The position numbers were made by a program, and so were the translations under genes. A stretch of 64,000 bases of DNA, from NCBI RefSeq assembly GCF_902806455.1, contig NZ_CADCWQ010000001.1, positions 1,550,001 to 1,614,000 of the forward strand, read 5' to 3'. Every line of letters starts with the position of its first letter. Positions within the stretch are counted from its first letter, which is position 1. Below the pieces are notes generated by a model. The model was not told the origin of the DNA. It saw only the letters and a list, made by a program, of their open reading frames with translations, and did not search any database. Positions 42,884-52,702 of this stretch are shown piece by piece. This DNA is from Virgibacillus doumboii (GTDB lineage: Bacteria; Bacillota; Bacilli; Bacillales; Amphibacillaceae).

Positions 42884-44062
42884 ATGGTACAAAAATCAAT
42901 GCTGATTATCGCAGTTCTCGTCACCATAGCATTACTCTTTTTGGGACAAGCTACTGTCTCTGCTGAACCTAAACCAAAGGATATACAGGATAGTATGCTT
43001 AATGAGGTATCTCTGGATGGTGTGCAGAAGTATTGGCGGAACCTGGTTGATTCCTATGAGGGGTACCTTCCGGGTATTGAAAAGACAACTGTCTATGAAT
43101 TTATCAAAGATAAAGGATCTTTTTCGATAAAAGGTACATTACAGGGTTTGGCAGAATTTTTATTGCATGAACTGATTTTAAACGGAAAACTGCTCGGACT
43201 TCTATTATTGCTTACATTGTTTTCAACTATACTTCAGACAATGCATACAGCTTTTGAACAAAGTACCGTCAGTAAAGTGGCTTATTATGTTGTATATATT
43301 GTATTAATATTTTTGGCGCTGAACAGCTTTTATTTGGCAGTATCCTATGCGAAAGACGCTATTGATACGATGAGCGGTTTCATGATTGCCCTGCTGCCGT
43401 TAATGTTGGGGATTATGGCTACGCTTGGCAATGTAATCACGGTTTCATTTTTTCATCCAATTGTGTTTTTTCTAATACACGCAAGTGGTGTACTGGTTTC
43501 CAAGTTTATTTTACCGTTACTGTTCCTGTCGGCTCTTCTGCTGATTGTCAGCACTTTAAATGAAAATTATAAAGTTACACACCTGGCAAATTTATTTAAA
43601 TCGGTAGGAATGGGGACACTTGGCGTTTTTTTAACAGTTTTTCTGGGAGTGATGTCCGTACAAGGAGCTACCAGTGCAATTCAGGACGGAGTAGCGATGA
43701 AAACAACTAAATTTATTACTGGAAACTTTATTCCTGTCGTAGGAAGAACGTTTACCGATGCAGCGGATACAATTTTAAGTGCTTCCCTTTTGTTAAAGAA
43801 TGCAGTCGGAATTGTAGGGGTTTTGATCGTTGTATTTGTGGCAGCTTTTCCGGCCATTAAAATATTTGTCATTGCGATAATTTATAAGCTGGCAGCTGCT
43901 GTCCTGCAGCCAATTGGTGACGGGCCGGTAATTACCACCCTAAATACGATCAGTAAATATATTGTGTATATTTTAGCCTGTTTACTGGCAGTTTCTTTAA
44001 TGTTTTTCCTGGCAATTGTCATACTAGTCGCCGCAAGTAATATTACCATTCTCCTGCGTTAG
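42884..44062 (+). CDS. spoIIIAE: Stage III sporulation protein AE
   Basis: 392 residues. Residues 5-25 look like a signal peptide, followed by a ~60-residue external domain and about seven membrane segments. Conserved 'MSVQGATSAIQDGVAMKTTKF' and 'VVGRTFTDAADTILS' occur in all SpoIIIAE. Likely a channel component. AAAGGAG lies 12 bases before ATG 42884, a rather long spacing. Confidence 0.93.
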   Translation: MVQKSMLIIAVLVTIALLFLGQATVSAEPKPKDIQDSMLNEVSLDGVQKYWRNLVDSYEGYLPGIEKTTVYEFIKDKGSFSIKGTLQGLAEFLLHELILNGKLLGLLLLLTLFSTILQTMHTAFEQSTVSKVAYYVVYIVLIFLALNSFYLAVSYAKDAIDTMSGFMIALLPLMLGIMATLGNVITVSFFHPIVFFLIHASGVLVSKFILPLLFLSALLLIVSTLNENYKVTHLANLFKSVGMGTLGVFLTVFLGVMSVQGATSAIQDGVAMKTTKFITGNFIPVVGRTFTDAADTILSASLLLKNAVGIVGVLIVVFVAAFPAIKIFVIAIIYKLAAAVLQPIGDGPVITTLNTISKYIVYILACLLAVSLMFFLAIVILVAASNITILLR

Positions 44063-44072
44063 GGGGTTGAAC

Positions 44073-44693
44073 ATGGAATTTGTTATCCAGTGGGTTACGC
44101 AAATTATAATCTTTTTGTTGCTGGCATCAGTTGTAGATTTATTGATCCCTGCAACTGCCATGAAAAAATACGTCAAGCTGGTAGTGGGTTTAATTTTAAT
44201 TTTAATTTTTTTAAAACCAGTCTTTACTCTGTTTGATACGGATGTTCAACAGGCGCTGGAAACGTCTTTTTCACAGATAAATAATCAAAATTCGGAGAGT
44301 GAGCAAGTAGGAAATTTAATTAAAAAGCAAAAAAGTGAAATACAAGACTCTCAGAATGCATATATTTTAGAACAAACGGTTGTCCAATTAAAAGATTTGG
44401 CAAAGACACCGTTAAAGGAAAACTTCCAGGCAGAAATATCTGACATTAAATTTCTGTTTTCTTCTGAATCTGAACCATCATTCAAGAATCTGAAAGAAAT
44501 CATAGTATTTTTGCAGGAATCGGAGACGGGGGTGGGATCAATTGATACTGTCGAGGATGTTGTAGTAAATACGGACAAACCTTTCCAGGATGAAAGTGAA
44601 ATTGATAAAGAAGGGATTAAGCAATTATTACAGGATATTTGGGAGATAAACAATAAAAAATTAACTGTTAAATGGGAAGGAGGTTCACTTTGA
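44073..44693 (+). CDS. spoIIIAF: Stage III sporulation protein AF
   Basis: 206 residues from ATG 44073, with AGGGGG just before it; an in-frame TTG (44067) overlaps that site. Two N-terminal membrane segments (about 4-24 and 33-52), then an extracytoplasmic domain with a ring-building-like fold in other species. Overlaps spoIIIAG. Confidence 0.91.
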   Translation: MEFVIQWVTQIIIFLLLASVVDLLIPATAMKKYVKLVVGLILILIFLKPVFTLFDTDVQQALETSFSQINNQNSESEQVGNLIKKQKSEIQDSQNAYILEQTVVQLKDLAKTPLKENFQAEISDIKFLFSSESEPSFKNLKEIIVFLQESETGVGSIDTVEDVVVNTDKPFQDESEIDKEGIKQLLQDIWEINNKKLTVKWEGGSL

Positions 44694-45337
44694 AAAAACA
44701 AATAAAAAATTTATTCCAATCGAAAAAATCAGAAACAGACGGTAAACCATCCAAAAAAACAAGTTATATCATCGTCATTGGTCTGATTGGACTCTTGTTA
44801 ATCATTTTAGGAAATGTATTCTCGTCATCATCAGAGTCGGATGGGAGTGACAGGCAGCTTTCAGATGTAACAAACACCACTAAACAAAAGCCAGCTGAAG
44901 AAACGTTTTCCAAGGACAAATCCTCGAGCACCTCAGATGTATCTGAAATTGAAAAAAGTTATGAAGAGGACCTTCGGGAAATGCTCAATAAAATTAATGG
45001 AGTATCTGAAGTGGAGGTAATGGTAAATCTTGAATCTACCAAAGTAAAAGTCTATGAAAAAAATCTGATTACAGGCCAGCAAACTACTGAGGAATCCGAT
45101 AAGAATGGTGGGACACGGGAGATAGAAGACAGTACAAAAGAAACACAGGTAGTATTAGTGAATCAGGGAGATAAAGAAGTCCCATTACTAATTCAAACGA
45201 AAAAACCGGAAGTAAGGGGGGTATTCGTGGTAGCTAAGGGAGTAGATCATGCAACAGTAGAACAGCGGGTTATTGAAGCGACGTCCCGTGTGCTCGATGT
45301 TCCAACACATAGAGTTTCAGTAATGCCAAAAAATTAG
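44690..45337 (+). CDS. spoIIIAG: Stage III sporulation protein AG
   Basis: 215 residues from TTG 44690, preceded by GGAAGGAGG at 44675-44683; an earlier in-frame ATG (44672) is upstream of that site. One membrane segment ('YIIVIGLIGLLLIILGNVF'), a Ser/Asp-rich linker, then the ring-building domain ('LREMLNKINGVSEVEVMVNL', 'KEVPLLIQTKKPEVRGVFVVA'). SpoIIIAG forms the large ring between mother cell and forespore. Translation is coupled by a four-base overlap with spoIIIAF. Confidence 0.93.
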   Translation: MKKQIKNLFQSKKSETDGKPSKKTSYIIVIGLIGLLLIILGNVFSSSSESDGSDRQLSDVTNTTKQKPAEETFSKDKSSSTSDVSEIEKSYEEDLREMLNKINGVSEVEVMVNLESTKVKVYEKNLITGQQTTEESDKNGGTREIEDSTKETQVVLVNQGDKEVPLLIQTKKPEVRGVFVVAKGVDHATVEQRVIEATSRVLDVPTHRVSVMPKN

Positions 45338-45348
45338 GAGGATGTTAT

Positions 45349-45912
45349 ATGTTGAAAAAACAAACCGTATGGCTTTTAACAATGTTAAGTTTAATGATTG
45401 TGTTGAGTGTCTATTATATTACGTCACCGGACAGTGGAGATCTTGCTTATTTACCTGCAGGGGGTGACTCAGAAGAATCGGCTTCAGATGAATCAAAAGA
45501 CTCCGATACTGCAAGTGATACGGATGCAGATGTAAAAGATGCTACAAATTTAGGACAGGACCAGTTGTTCACAATGCTTCGAATGGAAGTTCAGGATAAG
45601 CGAAGTGCTGCTAAAGACAGACTTGATGATGTAGTTGCCTCAAGCAGTGCAAGTATTGAAGAAAAAAATGAAGCAAGAAATAAGATACAACAGCTGGAAG
45701 AGATCTCTACAAAAGAGAGCATATTGGAAAAGTCAATTATGGCTTCAGCGGACTACAGTGATGTACTGGTTCGTCATAATGAAGATAAAGTCCATGTTAG
45801 TGTGAAAGTGGATCAGTTATCCAAAACGGAGACGGTTAACATCATGCAAATGGTGCGCGACGAGTTTGGTGATATAGATGTAAGCGTAGGATCTGAGCCA
45901 ACTGAAAGCTAA
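45349..45912 (+). CDS. spoIIIAH: Stage III sporulation protein AH
   Basis: 187 residues. One N-terminal membrane segment ('VWLLTMLSLMIVLSVYYI'), an acidic Ser/Asp linker (about 30-60), and an EscJ-like domain ('IMASADYSDVLVRHNEDKVHVSV') that binds SpoIIQ of the forespore. Last gene of the operon; terminator 11 bases on. AGGAGG precedes ATG. Confidence 0.94.
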   Translation: MLKKQTVWLLTMLSLMIVLSVYYITSPDSGDLAYLPAGGDSEESASDESKDSDTASDTDADVKDATNLGQDQLFTMLRMEVQDKRSAAKDRLDDVVASSSASIEEKNEARNKIQQLEEISTKESILEKSIMASADYSDVLVRHNEDKVHVSVKVDQLSKTETVNIMQMVRDEFGDIDVSVGSEPTES

Positions 45913-45923
45913 TATATCATATA

Positions 45924-45951
45924 AACCGGTCGAATTAATTCGTCCGGTTTT
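45924..45951 (+). terminator. Terminator of the spoIIIA operon
   Basis: AACCGGTCGAATT and AATTCGTCCGGTTTTG form a stem with one bulge, then T-rich sequence. Confidence 0.8.
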
Positions 45952-46033
45952 GTTTTGGATAAAGATAGTTTACCTAAAACACTTGCGGGGTTTCACTCTG
46001 CTATTTCTCTTTATCGGAAGCATTTTTTCAATA

Positions 46034-46063
46034 AGCAACATACCTTTATAAAGGTATGTTGCT
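46034..46063. repeat. Perfect 30-bp palindrome
   Basis: AGCAACATACCTTTA is followed directly by its reverse complement TAAAGGTATGTTGCT. No T-run follows, so it is not a typical terminator. It lies 15 bases before the short repeat copy at 46079. Confidence 0.7.
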
Positions 46064-46078
46064 CATTATTTCCCTTTA

Positions 46079-46214
46079 GACGAAAACTGCGAACTACTGA
46101 AAAAAAGTCGAGTGCAATAACACCGCTGCGGAAATACACTTCGCTTTATTCCAGCTGCGGTGGTCGGAGAGCATAACTAAAAGATACCTAATTATAGTTA
46201 GTTCGCAGTCTACG
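46079..46214. repeat. Mosaic MITE-like repeat, copy 3 (136 bp, internally deleted)
   Basis: Left 69 bases equal the left end of the 17480-18011 copy (one difference, CCGCTGCGG for CCGCTCCGG) and the right 67 equal its right end; about 395 internal bases are missing, with the junction at 'cgcttt|attcc'. Terminal inverted repeat CTGCGAACTA (46087-46096) / TAGTTCGCAG (46199-46208) is perfect here. The remaining gap 46215-46476 before accB is A/T-rich and shows no clear motif. Confidence 0.85.
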
Positions 46215-46476
46215 AAAAATACTAAAAAAGAGTTTCGTACTCTAAAATGAAGCAAATAGCAACCCTCTTTTAGAAAACAGCCATAGTATTATTCGCATTA
46301 AACAGTTATCATTGATATAATTATCAACATGAAACCGTTTTACAGTATAAGAAAATCCTAGCCATTTAAATAATTCAATATAGAATGGGTTGATGTTTTA
46401 CTTATATATAGCGTAAAATATTATGAGGAGTTATTAGTACCTGTTATTAATTTGTTATAACAAAGGAGTGCCAGAC

Positions 46477-46980
46477 ATGTTAAAAGTACAGGAAATACGG
46501 GAATTAATAAAATTGGTAGACCAATCAACAATTGACGAATTCACTTATGAATCAAACGGGACAACTGTCACCATGAAAAAATCGGGTGAACAGCCAGTAG
46601 TTAAATCGGTTGAGAACCAGGAAGTTCCTAAAGAATCTCCAGTTGAGCCTGTGAAGGTTAAAGAACCTGAAGTCCAGGAAGTCAAGAAGGAAGAAACAGC
46701 ACAAAGTGAGGAGCCAGCTGCAGAAAGCAATACAGATTATGATCATGAAATTGTTTCTCCAATGGTAGGAACGCTATATATTGCTCCTAATCCGGAAAGT
46801 GATCCATTTGTTAAAAATGGTTCCAAGGTAGAAAAAGATTCTGTTGTTTGTATTGTTGAAGCGATGAAACTATTTAATGAAATTGAAGCTGAAGTTTCAG
46901 GTGAAATCGTAGAAATATTAGTGGAAGATGGCGAATTGGTAGAATACGGTCAACCACTATTTAGAGTAAAGACTAAATAA
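46477..46980 (+). CDS. accB: Biotin carboxyl carrier protein of acetyl-CoA carboxylase
   Basis: 167 residues from ATG 46477 (AAAGGAG upstream; an in-frame GTG at 46468 is inside that site). N-terminal helix, a Pro/Glu/Lys/Val linker (about 45-85), then the biotinyl domain with Lys131 in '[13 protein letters not shown]', the site of biotinylation. Delivers carboxybiotin for malonyl-CoA synthesis, the first step of fatty-acid synthesis. Confidence 0.95.
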   Translation: MLKVQEIRELIKLVDQSTIDEFTYESNGTTVTMKKSGEQPVVKSVENQEVPKESPVEPVKVKEPEVQEVKKEETAQSEEPAAESNTDYDHEIVSPMVGTLYIAPNPESDPFVKNGSKVEKDSVVCIVEAMKLFNEIEAEVSGEIVEILVEDGELVEYGQPLFRVKTK

Positions 46981-46993
46981 GGGGATGTGGCGT

Positions 46994-48361
46994 GTGATTA
47001 ATAAACTGTTAATTGCCAACAGGGGTGAAATAGCGGTCCGAATAATACGGGCATGTAAGGAAATGGATATCGAAACAGTGGCAGTTTATTCTGAAGCGGA
47101 TAAAGATGCATTACATGTCCAGCTTGCTGATGAGGCATACTGTATTGGACCTACCCTGAGCAAAGATAGTTACTTGAATTTCACTAACATAATGAGTGTT
47201 GCAACATTAACTAAAGTCGATGCCATTCATCCCGGATACGGGTTTCTGGCAGAGAATGCTGATTTTGCAGAAATCTGCAAAGCATGTAATATTACATTTG
47301 TTGGACCTTCTGCAGAGTCCATTCAAAAGATGGGAATAAAAGATGTTGCAAGGGAAACGATGAAAGCGGCTAATGTACCGATTGTTCCCGGTTCAGAAGG
47401 TGTAATTCAAAATGAGGAAGAAGCAATTAAAATAGCTGAGGAAATTGGCTATCCCGTGATTATTAAAGCAACTGCCGGCGGTGGCGGAAAAGGAATACGT
47501 GTTGCCAGATCAGAAGAGGAGTTAATCAAAGGTATTCGGGTTACGCAGAAAGAAGCTGAAACGTCATTTGGAAATCCTGGTGTATACATAGAAAAGTATA
47601 TCGAAGACTTCAGACATGTTGAAATTCAGGTGTTAGCCGATCAACATGGAAATGTAGTACACTTGGGGGAGAGGGATTGCTCGATTCAGCGAAGACTGCA
47701 AAAGTTAATTGAAGAATCCCCTTCTCCGGCATTAACCCCTGAAATTCGCGCTAAAATGGGTGAAGCATCGGTTAAAGCTGCGAAAGCAGTGGACTACGTA
47801 GGTGCGGGCACAATAGAGTATATTTTTGACCGTTCAAGCCAATCGTTTTATTTTATGGAGATGAATACAAGAATACAGGTAGAACACCCTGTAACGGAAA
47901 TGGTAACGGGGGTTGACTTAATAAAAGAGCAAATTAAAGTAGCAAATAACGAAAAGCTTTCATTCAGGCAAGAGGATGTGGAATTGGACGGCTGGGCAAT
48001 TGAATGCCGAATTAATGCTGAAAATCCTTTTAAAGATTTTATGCCTTCCCCTGGCAGCATAAACATGTATTTACCACCAGGCGGATTAGGTGTTCGAGTT
48101 GATTCCGCAGTATACCCCGGTTACAGCATTCCTCCATTTTATGATTCAATGATCGCAAAACTGATTGCGTATGGTCCAACGCGGGAAGCGGCTATTGACA
48201 GAATGAAACGGTCATTGGATGAATATGTTGTTGAAGGGGTATATACAACCATACCTTTCCATCGATTAATAATGGATCATGATGTTTTTGTAAAAGGTGA
48301 TTTTAATACGAAATTCCTTGAAGAAAATCCGATTACTGAAAATGTGGATGTAAAGGAGTGA
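46994..48361 (+). CDS. accC: Biotin carboxylase of acetyl-CoA carboxylase
   Basis: Carboxylates the biotin on AccB using ATP and bicarbonate. 455 residues from GTG 46994 ('[17 protein letters not shown]'); the ATG at 46985 directly follows the GGGG ribosome site and is too close. Glycine-rich ATP lid '[14 protein letters not shown]', '[21 protein letters not shown]', '[20 protein letters not shown]' with the catalytic Glu/Arg. Follows accB by 13 bases. Confidence 0.96.
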   Translation: MINKLLIANRGEIAVRIIRACKEMDIETVAVYSEADKDALHVQLADEAYCIGPTLSKDSYLNFTNIMSVATLTKVDAIHPGYGFLAENADFAEICKACNITFVGPSAESIQKMGIKDVARETMKAANVPIVPGSEGVIQNEEEAIKIAEEIGYPVIIKATAGGGGKGIRVARSEEELIKGIRVTQKEAETSFGNPGVYIEKYIEDFRHVEIQVLADQHGNVVHLGERDCSIQRRLQKLIEESPSPALTPEIRAKMGEASVKAAKAVDYVGAGTIEYIFDRSSQSFYFMEMNTRIQVEHPVTEMVTGVDLIKEQIKVANNEKLSFRQEDVELDGWAIECRINAENPFKDFMPSPGSINMYLPPGGLGVRVDSAVYPGYSIPPFYDSMIAKLIAYGPTREAAIDRMKRSLDEYVVEGVYTTIPFHRLIMDHDVFVKGDFNTKFLEENPITENVDVKE

Positions 48362-48365
48362 GAAT

Positions 48366-48767
48366 ATGAGTGAAAAAATAACGGAACAACCATTGTTGGA
48401 TGTCAGTGATGATGAAAGTTTGGGAAAAGTTGAAATTGCACCAGAGGTTATTGAAGTAATGGCCGGAATAGCTGCCTCTGAGGTAGAGGGACTTTCTTCC
48501 ATGCGCGGTAATTTTGCAACTGGTGTGGTTGAACGGTTTGGTAAAAAATCACACAGTAAAGGTGTAAAAGTGGAATTGACCGATAACGGAATATTGATTG
48601 ATTTATTTGTTGTGTTAAATTTTGGTGTTTCTATTCCAAAGGTGGCACAACAACTTCAGGACAACATAAGGCAAACAATTAAAAATATGACTGCACTTGA
48701 AATTGCTGAAATTAATGTGCATGTAGTAGGTATCCAAATGGACGGAATGGAAGAAGAAAACGAATAA
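48366..48767 (+). CDS. yqhY: Asp23/Gls24 family protein YqhY
   Basis: 133 residues. Asp23 domain: 'GKVEIAPEVIEVMAGIAASEVEGLSSM' and 'VAQQLQDNIRQTIKNMTALEIAEINVHVVGI'. Five bases after accC, the same arrangement as B. subtilis, where YqhY influences acetyl-CoA carboxylase activity and lipid synthesis. Its own ribosome site (AAGGAG) overlaps the accC stop. Confidence 0.94.
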   Translation: MSEKITEQPLLDVSDDESLGKVEIAPEVIEVMAGIAASEVEGLSSMRGNFATGVVERFGKKSHSKGVKVELTDNGILIDLFVVLNFGVSIPKVAQQLQDNIRQTIKNMTALEIAEINVHVVGIQMDGMEEENE

Positions 48768-48774
48768 ATATTCT

Positions 48775-48804
48775 AGGTCAAAAGAAGAAATTTCTTTTGA
48801 CCTT
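48775..48804 (+). terminator. Terminator of accBC-yqhY
   Basis: AGGTCAAAAGAA (48775-48786) pairs with TTCTTTTGACCT (48792-48803). T-run is weak. Confidence 0.7.
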
Positions 48805-48885
48805 CATTTATTTCTGGATTCTAGCTTTGGATACATAATCATGTTATTATTTGAAGGAGATATGGAATAAAAGGAGCTATGAAGA

Positions 48886-49266
48886 ATGAAACGTCATTCA
48901 GCACGAGAAAAAGCATTTCAAATACTGTTTCAATTGGATATTAATGATAATGATCCCGAAAAAGCTATTGAGGATCACCTTGAAACAATGGAAATAGATA
49001 CATTTTTATTGAGCCTTGTTCAAGGTGTAGCGGAACATAAAGAAGCAATTGACAATACAATTACTGACCATTTGGAAAATTGGTCTTTTAGCCGTATAGC
49101 TTCCGTTGAGAAAACAATTTTACGTATTGCTATTTATGAAATACGATATGTTCAGGATATACCGACCAGCGTTTCAATAAATGAAGCGGTTGAGTTAGCC
49201 AATACGTATGGCGATGAAAAAGCCGGAAAATTTGTAAATGGCGTTTTGTCCAAAATCATAGCCTAA
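48886..49266 (+). CDS. nusB: Transcription antitermination factor NusB
   Basis: 126 residues, all helical. Binds boxA RNA with S10 in rRNA antitermination. 'KRHSAREKAFQILFQLD' start, 'NWSFSRIASVEKTILRIAIYEI' and 'PTSVSINEAVELANTYGDEKAGKFVNGVL' are the NusB signatures. AAGGAGC precedes ATG 48886. Confidence 0.96.
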   Translation: MKRHSAREKAFQILFQLDINDNDPEKAIEDHLETMEIDTFLLSLVQGVAEHKEAIDNTITDHLENWSFSRIASVEKTILRIAIYEIRYVQDIPTSVSINEAVELANTYGDEKAGKFVNGVLSKIIA

Positions 49267-49281
49267 AAGGGGATGTAACCA

Positions 49282-50142
49282 TTGACTGCTGAAATAATTA
49301 ATGGAAAAGAGCTGGCACAAACACTAAGAGAAGAAATGAGTAAAGAAGTCACAGAATTGAAAAATCAAGGCATTGTTCCACATTTAACAGTCATACTGCT
49401 TGGAGATAATCCTGCTTCAAAGTCATATGTTAATGGTAAGAAAAAAGCCTCCGGAGAAACAGGCATTTCTTCTGATGTAATTGAAATGTCTGCATCCACT
49501 TCTGAAAAAGAACTTCTTCAAAAAATTCATGAACTTAATGATGATGAATCAGTACATGGTATACTGGTACAATTGCCACTTCCCGACCATATAAATGAAC
49601 AACATGTAATTGAAGCAATTAAACCCGCTAAAGATGTTGACGGTTTCCATCCTGTTAATATTGGCAGAATGATGACGGGACATGATACATTCCTGTCATG
49701 TACTCCTTATGGGATATTAACTATGCTGAAATCATATGATATTCCAATAGAAGGTAAACATGCCGTTATTATCGGGCGAAGCAATATAGTCGGTAAACCG
49801 GTGGGGCAATTATTGCTGAATGAAAATGCAACCGTAACATATTGTCATTCCAAAACCTCTAGTTTAATAGATTATACAAAGGATGCGGATATTCTGATAG
49901 TTGCTGTTGGAAGACCAAATGTAATCGATAATAAGCATGTCAAAGAAGGTGCTGCTGTTATCGATGTTGGTATTAATCGTCTGGAAAATGGCTCTTTGAC
50001 AGGAGATGTGGATTTTGACGCTGTAAAAGAAAAAGCCGGTTACCTGACACCAGTCCCAAGAGGAGTAGGACCGATGACGATAACAATGCTTTTAAAAAAT
50101 ACAATTAAAGCTGCTAAAGGACTGGCTGAAAGTGAAGGATAA
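49282..50142 (+). CDS. folD: Bifunctional methylene-THF dehydrogenase/cyclohydrolase FolD
   Basis: Interconverts 5,10-methylene-, methenyl- and 10-formyl-THF with NADP. 286 residues from TTG 49282, AAAGGGGATG upstream. 'SKSYVNGKKKASGETGI' carries the catalytic Lys, 'GILVQLPLPDHI', 'PAKDVDGFHPVNIG', NADP loop 'IIGRSNIVGKPVGQLL', and C-terminal 'TPVPRGVGPMTITML'. Overlaps xseA by 11 bases. Confidence 0.97.
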   Translation: MTAEIINGKELAQTLREEMSKEVTELKNQGIVPHLTVILLGDNPASKSYVNGKKKASGETGISSDVIEMSASTSEKELLQKIHELNDDESVHGILVQLPLPDHINEQHVIEAIKPAKDVDGFHPVNIGRMMTGHDTFLSCTPYGILTMLKSYDIPIEGKHAVIIGRSNIVGKPVGQLLLNENATVTYCHSKTSSLIDYTKDADILIVAVGRPNVIDNKHVKEGAAVIDVGINRLENGSLTGDVDFDAVKEKAGYLTPVPRGVGPMTITMLLKNTIKAAKGLAESEG

Positions 50143-51490
50143 TTATTTAACAGTTACCGCCTTAACGAAATATATCAAGCGGAAATTAAACAGTGATCCA
50201 CATTTAAAAAACATTTGGCTTAAAGGTGAAATATCGAATTTTAAACATCATAGCCGGGGCCATATGTATCTGACGATCAAAGATGACCATTCACGAATAC
50301 AAGCGGTCATGTTTGCTGGAAACAACCGTCGCTTAAAATTCTCACCCGAAAATGGCATGAATGTATTAATTAAAGGTGAGATTAACGTTTTTGAGCCTTA
50401 TGGACAATACCAGCTATATGTTCAGCAAATGGAACCGGATGGGATAGGCTCTCTCTATTTAGCCTTTGAACAGCTAAAAGAAAAGTTACATAAACAAGGA
50501 TATTTTGACCAAAGTCATAAGAAGGAAATCCCGAGGTTTCCGAAGAGTGTAGGTATCATCACATCACCAACCGGTGCTGCAGTACGTGATATTATTACCA
50601 CAATTAAAAGAAGGTATCCGATTGTAAAGACTACGGTAATACCTGTACTTGTACAAGGGATAAATGCACCGGTATCGATTCAGAAAGCAATAAATTTAGC
50701 TAATAACCATGGCGATTTTGATGTACTGATCGTTGGTCGCGGTGGAGGTTCCATTGAGGAGCTTTGGAGTTTTAACGAAGAAATAGTAGCAAATGCAATT
50801 TTTTATTCATCCATCCCTGTTATATCAGCTGTCGGACATGAAACCGATGTAACTATAAGTGATTATGTAGCTGATTTGCGGGCGCCAACCCCGACCGGAG
50901 CAGCAGAAATTGCGGTTCCATCCCAATTGGAACTGTCTGACAAGCTTTCAGGTTTAACACGCTCATTAATAAGACAAATGAAGGAAAGTATAACCGGTTC
51001 TAAACAGTCACTTCAACGGATGAAACAATCTTACGCATTTCGTTATCCGGAACAGCTGCTGACACAAAAAGAGCAGGAATTGGATAAACAGGTGGAACGT
51101 CTTGATAAAACGACAAATAATTTGTTGAAAGGCAAGCATGATGCAATTAAAAGTTTAAACGCCCGGATTGCTGCACAACACCCTAATCAGCAGCTTAACT
51201 ATTCAGCAAAAGAGCTGAAACAGTTAACGAAGCAGAATAATCATTTTATGAATAAAATTGTTGAGCAAAAAACAATCCGTTTAAGAAATGTTATTGAAAA
51301 ATTGGCGCTGCTCAATCCACTGGAAACGATGAAACGCGGATATGCCATTCCGTATAATGAGTCAGGGGACATCATTAAATCAACAAATAATGTGAATGAA
51401 AATGACCAAATCGTAGTACGGGTATCTGATGGGACACTTGAATGTCACGTAATGGAAGTAAAGGAGGAAAATAATGGAGAACGAAAATAA
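50132..51490 (+). CDS. xseA: Exodeoxyribonuclease VII large subunit
   Basis: Catalytic subunit of a single-strand-specific DNA exonuclease. 452 residues from GTG 50132, inside folD's end. N-terminal OB domain '[20 protein letters not shown]', then the nuclease core '[23 protein letters not shown]', '[20 protein letters not shown]', '[25 protein letters not shown]', and a long coiled coil (about 270-400). Overlaps xseB by 17 bases. Confidence 0.96.
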   Translation: MKDNYLTVTALTKYIKRKLNSDPHLKNIWLKGEISNFKHHSRGHMYLTIKDDHSRIQAVMFAGNNRRLKFSPENGMNVLIKGEINVFEPYGQYQLYVQQMEPDGIGSLYLAFEQLKEKLHKQGYFDQSHKKEIPRFPKSVGIITSPTGAAVRDIITTIKRRYPIVKTTVIPVLVQGINAPVSIQKAINLANNHGDFDVLIVGRGGGSIEELWSFNEEIVANAIFYSSIPVISAVGHETDVTISDYVADLRAPTPTGAAEIAVPSQLELSDKLSGLTRSLIRQMKESITGSKQSLQRMKQSYAFRYPEQLLTQKEQELDKQVERLDKTTNNLLKGKHDAIKSLNARIAAQHPNQQLNYSAKELKQLTKQNNHFMNKIVEQKTIRLRNVIEKLALLNPLETMKRGYAIPYNESGDIIKSTNNVNENDQIVVRVSDGTLECHVMEVKEENNGERK

Positions 51491-51707
51491 TATGTCTTTT
51501 GAGGAAGCAATGGTAGAGCTTGAAAAAATTGTGAGTAAGCTTGAAGAAGGCGATGTTCCTTTAGAAAAAGCAATTGCCTACTATCAGGATGGGATGAAGC
51601 TGTCTAAATTTTGCAGTGACAAATTGACAAATGTGCAGGAGAAAATGACTCAAATTATGAATGAACAAGGTGAGCTTGGAGAATTTGAGGTACAGGAGGA
51701 AGAATAA
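51474..51707 (+). CDS. xseB: Exodeoxyribonuclease VII small subunit
   Basis: 77 residues, helical: '[37 protein letters not shown]' region is the XseB hallmark (read in two pieces here: '[16 protein letters not shown]', '[16 protein letters not shown]'). Binds the XseA coiled coil. AAGGAGG is inside xseA. TTG start of ispA follows two bases after the stop. Confidence 0.95.
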   Translation: MENENNMSFEEAMVELEKIVSKLEEGDVPLEKAIAYYQDGMKLSKFCSDKLTNVQEKMTQIMNEQGELGEFEVQEEE

Positions 51708-51709
51708 TT

Positions 51710-52594
51710 TTGCATCATAATTTGGATGAATTTATCAATGAGAACAAAAGGATCATCGAGGAAGAAATGAAAAGGCATATGTTGCGATTAACCATTCCAG
51801 ATCAGTTAAAAAAATCCATGTTGTACTCACTGGAAGCAGGGGGGAAAAGGCTAAGACCAATTCTGCTGCTGGCAAGTTTTAAAGCATATGGCAACGATAT
51901 TAAGAAGGTATTGTCAAGTGCAGTTGCTCTTGAACTCATCCATACCTATTCATTGATACATGACGATTTGCCGGCGATGGATAATGATGATCTAAGACGG
52001 GGGAAGCCAACAAATCATATAATGTTTAAAGAGGCAACCGCAATATTGGCAGGCGACGCCCTATTAACCTATAGTTTTGAACTTGTAATGAATGATCCAG
52101 AATTAACTGACAGCGAGAAGATTTATATTACAAAATTGCTGTCAGAGGCAAGCGGACCCAAAGGAATGGTGGCCGGTCAAATACTGGACATGGAAGCAGA
52201 GGAAAAAGAAATTACCCTTGAAGAATTAGAAACCATTCACAAACTTAAAACCGGTGAATTACTCAGGTTTGCAATTAAATCAGGTGCTTATGCTGGTGGT
52301 GCAACAGATAAACAGATTAAACATATGGATGAATTTGCGTACTATCTGGGGTTAATATTCCAGGTCCAGGACGATATATTGGATGTTTCAGGCGATCCTG
52401 AAAAACTCGGCAAGCCTGTTGGAAGTGATCAATCAAATCAAAAGAACACGTATCCAAAACTGCTTGGGCTTGATGGAGCGATTGAGAAAAAACAATTCTA
52501 CGTAAACAGGGCAAAGAAAGCTCTGGAAAACGCAGGAGCTGATAATTCTTACCTAATGTATCTAACTGATTATTTCAGCAATCGTGATTACTAG
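51710..52594 (+). CDS. ispA: Farnesyl diphosphate synthase
   Basis: Condenses isopentenyl and dimethylallyl diphosphate to farnesyl diphosphate for quinones, undecaprenol and sporulation lipids. 294 residues from TTG 51710 (AGGAGGAAG upstream). First aspartate motif 'LIHDDLPAMDNDDLRRGKP', second 'IFQVQDDILDVSGDPEKLG'; 'EAGGKRLRPILLLAS'. Last gene of the nusB-folD-xse-ispA run and immediately upstream of the OLE RNA, the position known for ole loci. Confidence 0.95.
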   Translation: MHHNLDEFINENKRIIEEEMKRHMLRLTIPDQLKKSMLYSLEAGGKRLRPILLLASFKAYGNDIKKVLSSAVALELIHTYSLIHDDLPAMDNDDLRRGKPTNHIMFKEATAILAGDALLTYSFELVMNDPELTDSEKIYITKLLSEASGPKGMVAGQILDMEAEEKEITLEELETIHKLKTGELLRFAIKSGAYAGGATDKQIKHMDEFAYYLGLIFQVQDDILDVSGDPEKLGKPVGSDQSNQKNTYPKLLGLDGAIEKKQFYVNRAKKALENAGADNSYLMYLTDYFSNRDY

Positions 52595-52682
52595 GATGAT
52601 TAAACGAAAAAGAATTACCACTTAGATACAGTGATTCCCTAAAAAATTCGAGTTTACACTATTAGATTTCAATTAATTTTTA

Positions 52683-52691
52683 TGGTATAAT
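52683..52691 (+). promoter_or_regulatory. Extended -10 promoter of the OLE RNA
   Basis: TGGTATAAT (TGn plus TATAAT at 52686-52691) lies about a dozen bases before the first base of the RNA's closing stem. The -35 region is weak, which extended -10 promoters tolerate. Processing from the ispA transcript is also possible. Confidence 0.6.
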
Positions 52692-52702
52692 TAAAACATA
52701 AT

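Noticed and set aside
45955..46176. 73-codon frame after spoIIIAH
   Set aside because: It crosses a palindrome and the deleted repeat copy, begins at the spoIIIA terminator and resembles nothing.
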